Shown: positions 23,241 to 33,168 of the stretch, piece by piece
Position numbering within the stretch: the first letter of the stretch is position 1
How the letters are laid out: every line of letters begins with the position of its first letter
Assembly: GCA_018398575.1 (NCBI GenBank)
Contig: JAGTXZ010000005.1
Span: 62,001-126,000 of the forward strand
Length of the DNA: 64,000 nt
Source: Ampelomyces quisqualis
Taxonomy: Eukaryota; Ascomycota; Dothideomycetes; Pleosporales; Phaeosphaeriaceae
Direction: 5' to 3'
Translations under genes and position numbers: made by a program
The notes under the pieces: model-generated
The model's input: only the letters and a program-made list of their open reading frames with translations
Databases searched by the model: none
What the model was told of the DNA's origin: nothing

Positions 23241-24226
23241 ATGGCGGCCCCGTTCTTCCGCCCTCGACGCGTCGCCTCCGCCCTCGAAGGCGTCGCGAGA
23301 TGCACGTGTCGCCGTGTTTCGCGACCACGCACGGTGCAGGTTCACGAGCAGGTGCGGTGTCTGAGCAGCACGCCATCGCTCCAGTCAGGCCACTCGTACG
23401 CCACAGCCTCGCCCCAGCAACTTGTGCCTCCCGGCGGCTGATCTTCTGCAGCAAATGGGCGTCCATCAAACACGACAAAGCCAAGAACGACGCAGGCAAA
23501 AGCAAAATGCGCTCCCTCCTCACCCGCGACATCACCGTCGCAGTCAAGGTCGCCGGCGCAAACCCCGAGATGAACCCCCGCCTCGCCCTCGCCCTGACCA
23601 CGGCGAAGAAGAACGCCGTCCCCAAAGCCTCCATCGACGCTGCCATTGCCCGAGGCCAGGGTCTGTCGTCGACCGGCGCAGCGCTCGAACCGCTCCTCCT
23701 CGAAGCCATACTCCCGCCCTCGATTGCCACCATCATAGAATGCCAAACAGACAACAAACTGCGTGCCCTGGCAGATCTACGGTTGCTAGTCAAAGAGGCA
23801 GGCGGACAGGTGTCGACCGTGGGCTTCATGTTTGAGAAGAAAGGCCGCATAATACTGCGCAAGAAAGAAGGCGTGGGCGTGGACGAGGTGTTGGAGCCAG
23901 CGCTAGACGCAGGCGTGCAGGATGTGCATCAAGACGAACAGGGGAGAGTCGTCTTGTTCACAGAACCCGCACAGACCAAGACAATCGCCGACGCGCTGGC
24001 GAAAGAGTTGGACATGGAGATTGAGGAGAGCGACATTATATACGATCCCAACGAGGACACACAAGTCCCGCTGGACGATCAAGAAGCCGCGGCGAAATTG
24101 AATACATTTCTAGACGACTTGCAAGAAGAGGTGCAGGGCGTGCAAGGTGTGTACATGAACTGGACTAAGGGTGAGAGCATACCAGATGAGCTGTGGGAGG
24201 AACTGCGTGGGAAGGTGGATGCATAA
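23241..24226 (+). CDS. TACO1/YebC family mitochondrial translation factor
   Basis: Member of the YebC/TACO1 family. Human TACO1 is a translational activator of mitochondrial COX1, and fungal members are mitochondrial. Exons 23241-23395 and 23452-24226 give 309 residues. The Arg-rich N-terminus (FFRPRRVASALEGVARC) ends in LSSTPSLQSGHSKWASIKHD, the classic presequence-to-domain junction, with the intron inside the SGHSKW motif. The three YebC subdomains follow (KAKNDAGKSKMRSLLTRDIT, FMFEKKGRIILRKK, EESDIIYDPNED). The upstream region (23046-23240) is shared with LAA1. The 3' end converges on PET100. Confidence 0.9.
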
Positions 24227-24352
24227 AGCCCCCTCCACGCTTGTGGTGTGTAGATGTATATTGCAGTATTGTACAATAATGTACATCTTCCAGCCCAGCG
24301 CCGTCTATGCCATCATGCCCTGCCTCTCTTTGATGTCTCTCAATCCACAGCG

Positions 24353-24674
24353 TCATTCGTCTCTCCCCCCACCCATCTCCCTCATCCTCCTCTCCTGCTC
24401 CTCCCTCCTCCTCTTATTCTCCAAATTCCGCGCCTTCAACCTCTCCAACTCCTTTTCAATCTCGTCGCGTTCATACGGAATCTTGTGCGTTTGGCCCGGC
24501 TTGGGCCAGAAATCAGGCACGCTGAAGCGCTTGTCCAGGTTCGTGCCGAAGTAGTACATGATGCCAATCGGGAAGAGAATGTACATTCCGAACTGTGGGC
24601 GGGGTGTTAGTATATTGCGTTCATTTGGGGGATGGAAGGGTTACTTTGAAGACTTCGAGATTGGGACCGCCCAT
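24353..24674 (-). CDS. pet100: Pet100, cytochrome c oxidase assembly protein
   Basis: Small inner-membrane chaperone for complex IV assembly. Exons 24674-24645 (10 codons) and 24592-24353 give 89 residues. The junction rebuilds GPNLEVFK-FGMYILFPIGIM, and the diagnostic MYYFGTNLDKRFSVPDFWP follows, with one membrane segment and then a highly charged coiled tail rich in Glu and Arg (about residues 50-89). The very short first exon is typical for this gene. Faces TACO1 tail to tail with ~126 bp between stops. Confidence 0.92.
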
Positions 24675-25125
24675 TTTGGAGGGTGGGGAGGGGAAAATGT
24701 GATGGTGACACGGGTGGAGTGATGAGGTGAGGTCGAAGATTCGTGCTTGGGAGCGGGGATGGTTCGGTGATGGTTCGTCGGAGATGGGCTTATCGATAGC
24801 CACGCGGCTCACATGGCACGTGGCACATGCGCAGACAGCTCCCGCTTCACTCGACGGAGCTTGGAGACATTGGGTGGTTTGTAGATACCTTCTGGAGTCT
24901 CCAAACAATACCGATCATCATTATGCAATCGTAAATCCATCTCTCGACTGACAATGGAGGTGTCGACGCCTACAGCCCCCTCAGGGCCAGAGCTTCCTGA
25001 ACCTCGGCCCAACGCCCAGCTCCTTGAGCCTTGGAGTCGCCGCAAGATCGACTAAAACAACTACACACCCTCTTCGGCTTCTCTTTCTGTCGTACATGCT
25101 TATCTTGCCGTTGCAAAATACAAAC

Positions 25126-26040
25126 ATGGCCTCCGACGACGCCATCCAAGTCGAATATCGCGGCAAGCTCGCCATCATCACACTCAACGTCCCGCAGAAA
25201 CTCAACGCCCTGAACGGAGAAAACTACTACAGGCTTGCACGGGCGCTGAATGAAGTTGCCGAGCATGAAGAAGTGTTTATTACCGTTTTGACAGGCAAAG
25301 GGCGATTCTTTTCTGCGTAAGACACCCACGCAGAAGCATTGTCCTCCATTCCTCAAAGCTACCACACCACCCACCCGACCCTGTTGCTAATTCCTTTGCA
25401 CACATGCAGCGGCGCAGACGTATCCTTTGGCGCGTCCCGCGACCCCACCGCCATCGACGACCAACAAGCCTGGCTAAAGTCCTTTGTCGCAAACAACCTC
25501 CACATCACGCACGCCTTCTACACACACCCCAAAATCCTCATCACCGCGCTCAACGGCCCCGCTGTCGGCCTCTCCGCTGCTCTCATCGCCTTCTCGGACT
25601 TTATCTATGCTGCTCCACACGCTTTCCTGCTTACGCCCTTCTCCTCCCTCGGCCTCGTGACTGAAGGCAACGCCTCCATCGGCTTCGTGCAACGCCTCGG
25701 TATTTCAAAGGCGAACGAGGCGCTCATCATGTCCAAGCGGATTCCCTGCGATGAACTCGTCAGCACGGGGTTCGTGAATAAAGTCATTGACGCGGGCGGA
25801 AAGGACAAGAGTGAGGATTTCTTGGCAAAGGTGCTGGAAGAAGTAGACAACAGACTCGGCGACCATTTGAACAGCGAGAGTCTGGTCAGGATCAAAGAAT
25901 TGATCCAGAAGCCTATGCGCGCGACGCTGGACCGCCAGGGTGTCGACGAGGTGTTTGCGGGCATGAAGAGGTTCGTCAAGGGCGTGCCGCAAGAGGAATT
26001 CAGAAAACTCGCGAGTGGGGAGAAGAAGCATAAACTTTAG
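25126..26040 (+). CDS. Enoyl-CoA hydratase/isomerase, probably peroxisomal delta3,delta2-enoyl-CoA isomerase
   Basis: Crotonase-fold enzyme of fatty-acid beta-oxidation. Exons 25126-25316 and 25410-26040 (intron 25317-25409) give 273 residues. Features: ITLNVPQKLNALNGENYYRL, the oxyanion-hole motif GRFFSAGADVSFG rebuilt across the intron, KILITALNGPAVGLSAAL, and GLVTEGNASIGFVQRLG, where the Glu in LVTEG matches the catalytic base of Eci1-type isomerases. The C-terminus is HKL, a PTS1-like tripeptide (yeast Eci1 ends HRL), indicating peroxisomal import. An enoyl-CoA hydratase is possible, but the motif and tail favour isomerase. Convergent with the next gene, stops only 58 bp apart. Confidence 0.87.
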
Positions 26041-26098
26041 ACACCAAACGATACCTTTTTGTCATCGTGTGCCTTGTCCATGACAATCATGTTTCTTT

Positions 26099-27402
26099 TC
26101 ATCCAAGACTCACTCCCTCACCAGCTAATATCTCCCCCCCTAGCGCCTCGTGTCGTCCTGCGACAACGACCGGATCCACTACAAACCCCGCACCACCACC
26201 ACCTCCTCCTCCGTTACCACTTTGTTGCTGCCCCGCCGGCGGCGCTTGCCGTCTCCGTTCATCCACCTGCTGATGCTGCACATAGCTCGTATACCTAAGC
26301 GCAACAAACAACATAAACGCACTCACGCCCACGGTGATCGCCGCGCGCCGCGTAAGCACCCACCTGAGGCCCTCGACCTCGCTGCGCGCATCTGAATTCA
26401 GCGCGACGGTGATTTTGTAATTCAATTCCTGGATCTATATTTTCTCCTTGGTTAGCGAATGCCAAAACGACCCAAGTGATGGATGGATGGAAGGTGGGTA
26501 GGTAGGTAAGGAAATACCTTTGTCTCCATCGACCTCTGCTCCTGCCTCACAGCCATACGCCTATCATCAAACAAGCCCTTGAGCTCATCTTTGAGCGAGC
26601 CCGTCTCCTGCCCCAGCCGCTGGCCCAGGATATCGACTTCATGCTGCAACTGCGCGCGCTCCGTGCGCATCCGCTCCATCTGGCTCTTGCGCCCGTTGCC
26701 GATTTCCGTCGCGAGTTCGCTGCACGCCGCGCGGAACAGGTACGTTTCGTTGGAGACGTTGGATTGCGAGACGAGGCCTGCGCGCGCGCGTTCCATGTTG
26801 GTCATGAGGAGCCCGCGCACGGCTTTCATGAGCGTCGTCGATTGGGACCGCGTGTAGCTCGATTTGTAGAGTTCGCGCACCAGGCCGTATGTGTCGAAGT
26901 GGTGCACGTAGGGGGGTGTTTTCATGTGGGGGGGTTTGTGTTCTTCGGCCGATTGCGGGGAGGGCATGTGCAGGACGCTGTCGAGGGGTTTCGGGTCGCC
27001 TATTTTAGGGAGATTGGGCGATTTGGGGGTCGGTGGCGGGACATTGTCTGTTATGGCTGGTTTGGATGTTGTGGATGGGCGGGCTGGAGGCTCTTCTTCA
27101 GCTTCTTCGTGCGCGGGCTCGGATCGTGGGTTTTCTGGCTTCACGGCGCTCTTTCGCTCAGCTTCAGTTGATTTCGGAGACTCAGAGTCGCGCAGGTGTG
27201 GCGCTGGCTCGTATGCCTTTCCGTAACGTTGTGTGGTTGCGTCCTCGGACCGGCGGGGTGTGGTAGCGAATTCGCGACAAGACCTCCGCGGGCGTCTGGC
27301 AGGTAATGATGCGTTGTCACGTAGTCGCTTGGTGCTCGCCCGAGGTTTAGTCGATATTCTGTACAGCATGGGCCATAGAAATGGCAATCTTGGGGCTGCC
27401 AT
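26099..27402 (-). CDS. CCDC90/DUF1640 family mitochondrial coiled-coil protein
   Basis: Family of yeast Fmp32 and human MCUR1/CCDC90B, inner-membrane coiled-coil proteins tied to respiratory-chain assembly or calcium-uniporter regulation. Exons 27402-26518 and 26434-26099 give 406 residues. A basic presequence (residues ~1-45) is followed by a long Pro/Glu-rich low-complexity linker (to ~160). The conserved core is HFDTYGLVRELYKSSYTRSQ, TTLMKAVRGLLMTNMERAR, a coiled coil (~220-320), the intron junction METK-IQELNYKITVALNSD, and a membrane segment ITVGVSAFMLFVALRYTSYV near the C-terminus. A Gly-rich tail closes the protein. The linker is longer than in most homologues I know. Confidence 0.87.
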
Positions 27403-27813
27403 CGCGTTCTGGTTGAGAGGACGTCAAGCCTGGAGATCTCATCTTGTCAGCAAAGTTCGGCTGACGTCGGCTGTCAGGGATCAGCAACCGTAATCGGACG
27501 TCGAGTCCGCGCTCCACGTTGTGCATGGCAAGATTGACGAGAATCTAGAAATGCGAGGATCATGTTTGATTGTCTGATGTCTGCGCAAAGCCGCTCCACG
27601 AAACCGAAAATAATGTACATGAACTTTTTGGCCCGTCTTCTCTTTCTACAGAAGCTAACATCGGCAACATCAAGCAACAACTTTTGTGACGAGAAGAAAC
27701 TGGCAAGTAATACGTGCGCCCATGTGCGACGCAAAAACAAAACTTTTGTGTGTACCCCTAGCAAATGCAGGTTTGGGTATAAGTAAATGCGGACCGAAAC
27801 ACCATATGCAACA

Positions 27814-30800
27814 TCAAGGATCATGCGAAGAACTACTGATAGAGCTGCGACTTGTGCCATCGGTCATATGCGTTGCAATGCTCATGCGCTGGAAAGGAGA
27901 GATGCCGTTCTGCTCGCGAGACGGAGGACTCGATGCTGGCTGGCTCGGACTGGGAGATGATGGGAATGGAGTAGGCTGGTGCTCGCCGCTGCTGCCACCA
28001 TATCGCTCACGCAGACGCTTAATCTCGCGGAGTCGGTTGCGCCATGACGAGACAGTTTCACCGCCTTCGCGAACGCACCAGACGCTTGAAAATACGCAAG
28101 CGTTGATTGCAATCAAGCGACAATAGCCAGCCAGGTGCTTACCGCACAGGATCTTGGTCTCGACGGCGGGCGAAATATCAGGGAAATCTGCCCTGGAAAT
28201 GGCTTGGACCTTGTAATATCGATCCTTGCCATCAGGGTCGGCATCCAGTCGCCGATCGACGAAGCTAGCTCTTGACTCTGGGGATATAACAATGTGTACA
28301 TAGTTGAAGGCTGAGGGGAATGTGTCGAAGTTGTACGGCAGGCCAGAATCGTTGAAAATGATATTGACAAAGTCGTTGCCGATGTGGCGCTTCTTGTTGG
28401 AATATGTCATGTCGTCGTCGCAATTCGTAGGCATCATGGTCGTGATATGGAAGACGAGCTCCATACAGCGGTCGCGCCAGCAGTACGTAAACTCTCCGTC
28501 TGCGTCGTCGCTCGTATCCAAGCCACCGGTATTGAACTTTGCATCTTTTAAGCGGCAAAGCGTGCCCAAGTCGCTCACAAAGGCAGTATAGGCTGGTGAA
28601 CCGATATTGTTCATGAAAATGTCGCGCTCGTTGGTCTGACCCTCACCAATGTATATGACGCCAACTTTGTAGCTGTCTACGGTGGCAATCCTGTCAAATG
28701 CGGCGATGGCTCGGCGAGTCATATCGTCGTCTGGAAGAGGGACTGGTGGGTTCGATAGGTCCAGAGGAGAGTAGAAGGACTGAAAGATGTCTTCTGGAAG
28801 GACTCCTACATAGGATGAGGAGTGGAAGGCCTCGGATGCAAGTCCCACGGTGATTGGCACTTGGTGGCGTGGAGGTGGTGCAAGCAGTGGCCGTATGGTA
28901 AGGAGACGTGTGCCAGCCTAGGTCGAAATTAGCACACAAGAGTAGGTCTGGAATATGAGAGCTTACCGGACGACGCGTCGTGACGAGAGACACACCACTT
29001 CGGGCAGCGGTCTCTATAGACACCAAAGAATTCCCCACGACCCACGTCTTCTTCCAAATTTCGCCATCACCTGGCTTGGCGAAGTTGTCATCTCTAACCG
29101 TCTGGTCGCGATCGGTATAAGCGACCATGTTCATAATGTCCTGTATAACCTGACCCTGTTCTTCCATAATTTGGCGTTCCGAGCTGTCGGTGTAGTACAA
29201 GTTCTTTGTGATCCAAGGTATCTGTTTGGGACGATCTTCCATCTTCAAGGCCATGAACCAAAATGTGATGACGTGATAGGCAAGAGAATAGAGATATTGT
29301 GGTAGATCATCTTCGACCGTCCGCAACATCCCAGTATTACTGTCTGGTGATGCTACGAAATCCCTGGGTGTGCCGCTATGCCTCAACATGCGCAGTCCGC
29401 TCTGTGATGATGTAGAATGCGCGTTTCGCTCGCGTTGATCCCGGATGTGTTGTAGGTAGCGGAAGCACACACCAAAGACCAACTTGAACTCATCCTCGCG
29501 AAAATTCTTGTACAATTCTGGCAGACGCGCCAGAGAGGTGAGAAATTCCAGGATGTGTATCGCGGTCGCAGGTTTCGTGATGATTTGAGACATTTTCTGG
29601 ACAATGCTGTCGAGCGACTTGCTGACAGACAACGGAATTTCGAAGCAGCAGACTGAGAGTGCATGAATGCACCACTTGGAGGTTCGATCCCACTGCACAA
29701 TTCCCTGTAGAAACGCCTTCACCAGGTCGTCTTCTTCACTCTTCTCGAAATACTCATGGTAGCTTATGATGACGGTCAAGGCGTGAAAAATGCAGACCGC
29801 AACATCGGCCTTTTTGAGCAATGTGTATGGCGGTGGTTCATGAAAGCTGGAGTTGCGCACTTGCTCGCAGAGCACATTTCGCAGCATCCTCAACTGAACA
29901 ACGCAACTGCGTACTAGAGCTTGATTGGATAGTTGGGGACCAAGATGGACCAGCACGTAGCTGTAAATCTCCCAGTCCGGGGGTTTCTGTAGTAGGGAAA
30001 TGATGAGCTCAAGCCAAAGCGTAATCTCCATGTCCAGCACGTTATCACTGAGTGGGTACTTGCTTGGGTCGATGTGCGAGAATACGACCCGACTAGGTTC
30101 GGGCAAAGGCTGCTCGGGAAGCCCCTTGGGGCCCGGGTACATCCATAGTGGCGGTATCGGCTTCGACACGCGACCGACCCCTGTAGTAGTGCGGCCCGTG
30201 TGGCGGTTAAGGGAAGAGCGCGGGCTTGATCCTGAAGTTTTGCGTTGTTCGCGCCACGATGCGGAGTCCTCCGACCTGCTGTGATCAATCGGCGGCTCTT
30301 CCCCACCAGTAGACAAGACAGCAGTCTCTTCGGTACGGCAAAGCTCAGCAGCGATCCTTTCACCTTCAGATGAAGAGCTGACAAGAAGAGCATGTCGCGA
30401 GTCCGCGCGAAGACGAAAAAGGAGCTTCAACGCCGTCAAGCGTGCATCGTTCTCGTACCTGTCACTTCCAGCAACTTCCCGGAGAGTTTCGTACAGAATG
30501 CGTGTCTTTTGTGCAAACGTAATGACGCTGCGAGTGAACAGTCGTACAAAAGCCGAAGTAATGACGTTGCATGATGATCCGAAGCGCGCATCTCCTTTTG
30601 ACATCAGGGACTGTGAGGGCCAATGCGGTACAGCCGCTATTACTGTAGGTCGTGGACGATCGAGACGTGCTTTTAAGAGAGCAACGATGTTTGGAAATTC
30701 GACAGTCGGTGCTTGATCCGCCACATGGACAGCAAAGTCCACGAATTCATGCAGAATCTCAACGTCGTCCTCGGACTGTATGTTCTCCAGCAGTAGAGAT

Positions 30801-32788
30801 GCACACTGGGAAACTATCTCGCTGGTGCAGAGCTTGTGCACGGTGTCGTACGTCTCTCTCAAGGACTGGATAGCAACAATGCGGAGTAATCTAGGTCTAC
30901 TTGTGTCCTTGATGACTCCGTCCACAATGGTGCGACACACGGCCAGCCAATCGGTGTTTGATGGATTGAGGTATCGTTCGTTTGCAAGGTAGCGGACCAG
31001 CTTTTCCGTGGCTATATCACCAAGGCGGTGGATGAAGCGGAGGAAGAGGTCCATGACAGCTTCTCTTTGCACAAAGTCCAGGGCATCGCTTGCACCATCC
31101 AGCTTAAGCAAGATTTGGAACACGACATCATCTGAATTTCGACGAGCAAAGTCAGACTTGGGTTTCAAAGCTGCTGACGGTCCAAGGGATGCTGGAGACT
31201 CTGCACGCTGGAGGGTGAAAGGGTGTGACGTTGCATTCGCAGAGCCTGAACTAGTGAGATGCAAAGAACGTTTGATGTTTCGAAAGTACCTACCTTCGTG
31301 CAGCACATTGGTGGCATGTGATGCCACCTTGTCATTGGCATCGTTCCTAGCGTTAGATGAAGTACTTGTCGATCCCGTAGCCAACTTTCGGTGACGTTCG
31401 TCGTCACGCGCAGCACAAGTATCAATGATGTCTATGAGATCGGAAACATCGGTCTCGCTGAGCAAAAGGTCCCGCAAAGGCGCTTTCCCAAGAATATCAT
31501 CAACGAGTTTCAATACAAGATGTTCCTGATCTAGATCCGGTGATTTGATAGATGCATTCAAGGCTGGACAAAGCAGTGAAATGGGCACCTTGGGCAGGCC
31601 GCTGCAATCATCTTCCAGGAGAAGCAGTTGCAGTACTTGAATGGTGCCCTTGTAAAAGTTTTTTGGCTTCCGGTCCGTACGAATCGGGCCGTGGAGGAGC
31701 GTATGTAGGAGGGACAATATTGCAACGCCTCCAGTATGTGACTTGAAGAGATTGCACAGAGAGTTCCAGGTCTGCTCGCGGAGAGACTGTACCATTTTGT
31801 GGATTGTGCAGAGAACCTCGACACAAGGTCTGAGGGCCTTTGGAGGCACATGTACATAGGTCAGAATCGTGTCAAAAAGTTTGATGCAATTGTCCATATC
31901 GCCCGGCTCTCTGGTGTCCAGACATATAGCCATAGCGCGGTCCAGGAGCAGCTCCAGATCCTCATCCGTCAAGATCTTGGCATTGAACTTGCAAATGTTC
32001 ACGGCGTACTGGAACAAGCGGGCGAGGTTGTCAGCCTCGGGGGTCGGGTGGTCAACACCACGCTTGCCGTTGGCTCTGCGGCCGGCGCTGGACGCATCGC
32101 AGCTGGCCGTGTAGCAGAAGTCCAGCGACGACACAATGAATGGAACGATGGACGTATCGCAGGCTTCAATGTCGCGGCCCCGCTTGGTGAGCGCGTTGAT
32201 GACTTGCAGGCGCTGGTCAAAGTAGCGATCGTTCTTGCGCAGTGAGGCAGCGTCGAAGAAGACGGTGCGCTCGATGGCGCGCAGCTTGGGCCAGGACACG
32301 CAGCTCTGGAGAAGCTTGTACCCCGCCTCTGCGACGACGTCGGGCTGTTCGGGAAGGAGCAGGTCGCTGGCCACGGACCACAGGCCAAGGACGTTTTGCA
32401 CGGGATACTGCTCGAGGATCTGGCAGATTTGCTCGACGGCGGCTGCCCTGTCGGCAAAGGGGTTTGCACTGTGCAGTTGGGCGATGAGAGCGTCCAGCGC
32501 CGGCGGTCCGCCCGTCACGGGCTGCCCCCGTCGCTGCGATAGCGATGCCTGGCTGATGCGCGGAAGGGTACCGTCGGCTGGGCGCGGGCCTGCATCACGT
32601 GCCGGCCGCAGCGCGCCCAGCGACAGCGTGCGTGCGGGAGTCGAGGCGGAAGACGAGATCGAAGGCGACAGGGCCGGGCTCTTGACGCGCCCGCCGGTCA
32701 GGTTGCGGAAGGCCGTGAAGAGGGCGTGGGTGGAGGAGCGCCGGTCGGGGGTGCGAGGGACGTGGGCATCATCGGATGGCCGAGACAT
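27814..32788 (-). CDS. tsc2: Tuberin (TSC2) homologue, RapGAP-domain protein
   Basis: GTPase-activating protein of the TSC complex that inactivates Rheb and so restrains TORC1. Exons 32788-28967 and 28917-27814, 1641 residues. The N-terminal two thirds is alpha-helical tuberin/HEAT sequence (ILEQYPVQNVLGLWSVASDL, QTWNSLCNLFKSHTGG). The C-terminal RapGAP domain (about residues 1330-1510) is very similar to human tuberin: VGVIYIGEGQTNERDIFMN, DGEFTYCWRDRCMELVFHI, and NKKRHIGNDFVNIIFNDSGL with the catalytic Asn near 1455. The N-terminus is Ser/Arg-rich, a likely phosphorylation region. The segment CGKHLAGYCRLIAINACVF looks like a possible intron, but aligns with the family and is kept as coding. 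Confidence 0.93.
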
Positions 32789-33168
32789 CAGGCCGTGACC
32801 AGTATATCGCAGCGGCAGAGGCTCTAACGCTGCAGCAGCTCATGTCCGGACGGTGCCCATGGTGACGGCGGGACTCGGCGCGAGGGTGAAGAGCATCGCA
32901 TCGCATCGCGTCATCTGACCGTTGGATGGCTGACTGATCAACTGCCCAGCGAGCCGCAGAAAATCACGGATCCGGGGAGCGCTAGTGCCATCTGGGCGTA
33001 GCGCGGCCCGGGGCTAGTGCCATCTCGGCTTAGCGCGGGCTCGAGCTGTGTTTGGCCGCGACACTGACAACCATGACGGACTCCACACCTCAATTCTCTC
33101 CCGGCGCCCGCCCCTCCCTTCTGTCTCGCCGTCTCGCCGTCTCGCTTTCTTGAGGCCCCAGCGTCGAC
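32789..33168. other. Divergent promoter between tsc2 and cse1, with direct repeat
   Basis: Holds an imperfect ~30-bp tandem pair (32981-33010 and 33013-33042, both starting gctagtgccatct) and a short run of three gtctcgcc-like units just before the cse1 start (about 33121-33144). No other feature seen. Confidence 0.5.
32981..33042 (+). repeat. Imperfect ~30-bp direct repeat pair
   Basis: Two copies separated by 2 bp, sharing gctagtgccatct and tagcgcgg with a few substitutions. Lies between two divergent genes, so it could be a duplicated regulatory site; that role is inference. Confidence 0.65.

Noticed and set aside
22033..23862. 609-codon minus-strand frame overlapping LAA1 and TACO1
   Set aside because: It is offset from the LAA1 frame and covers the TACO1 gene in antisense. 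The sequence is Arg/Pro-rich without family features, while both overlapping genes have strong family matches.
28082..28153. Possible second intron in tsc2 (GTAAGC near 28142 to TTCAAG)
   Set aside because: The phases do not match, and the unspliced reading KHLAGYCRLIAINACVFSSV aligns with the tuberin C-terminal region.
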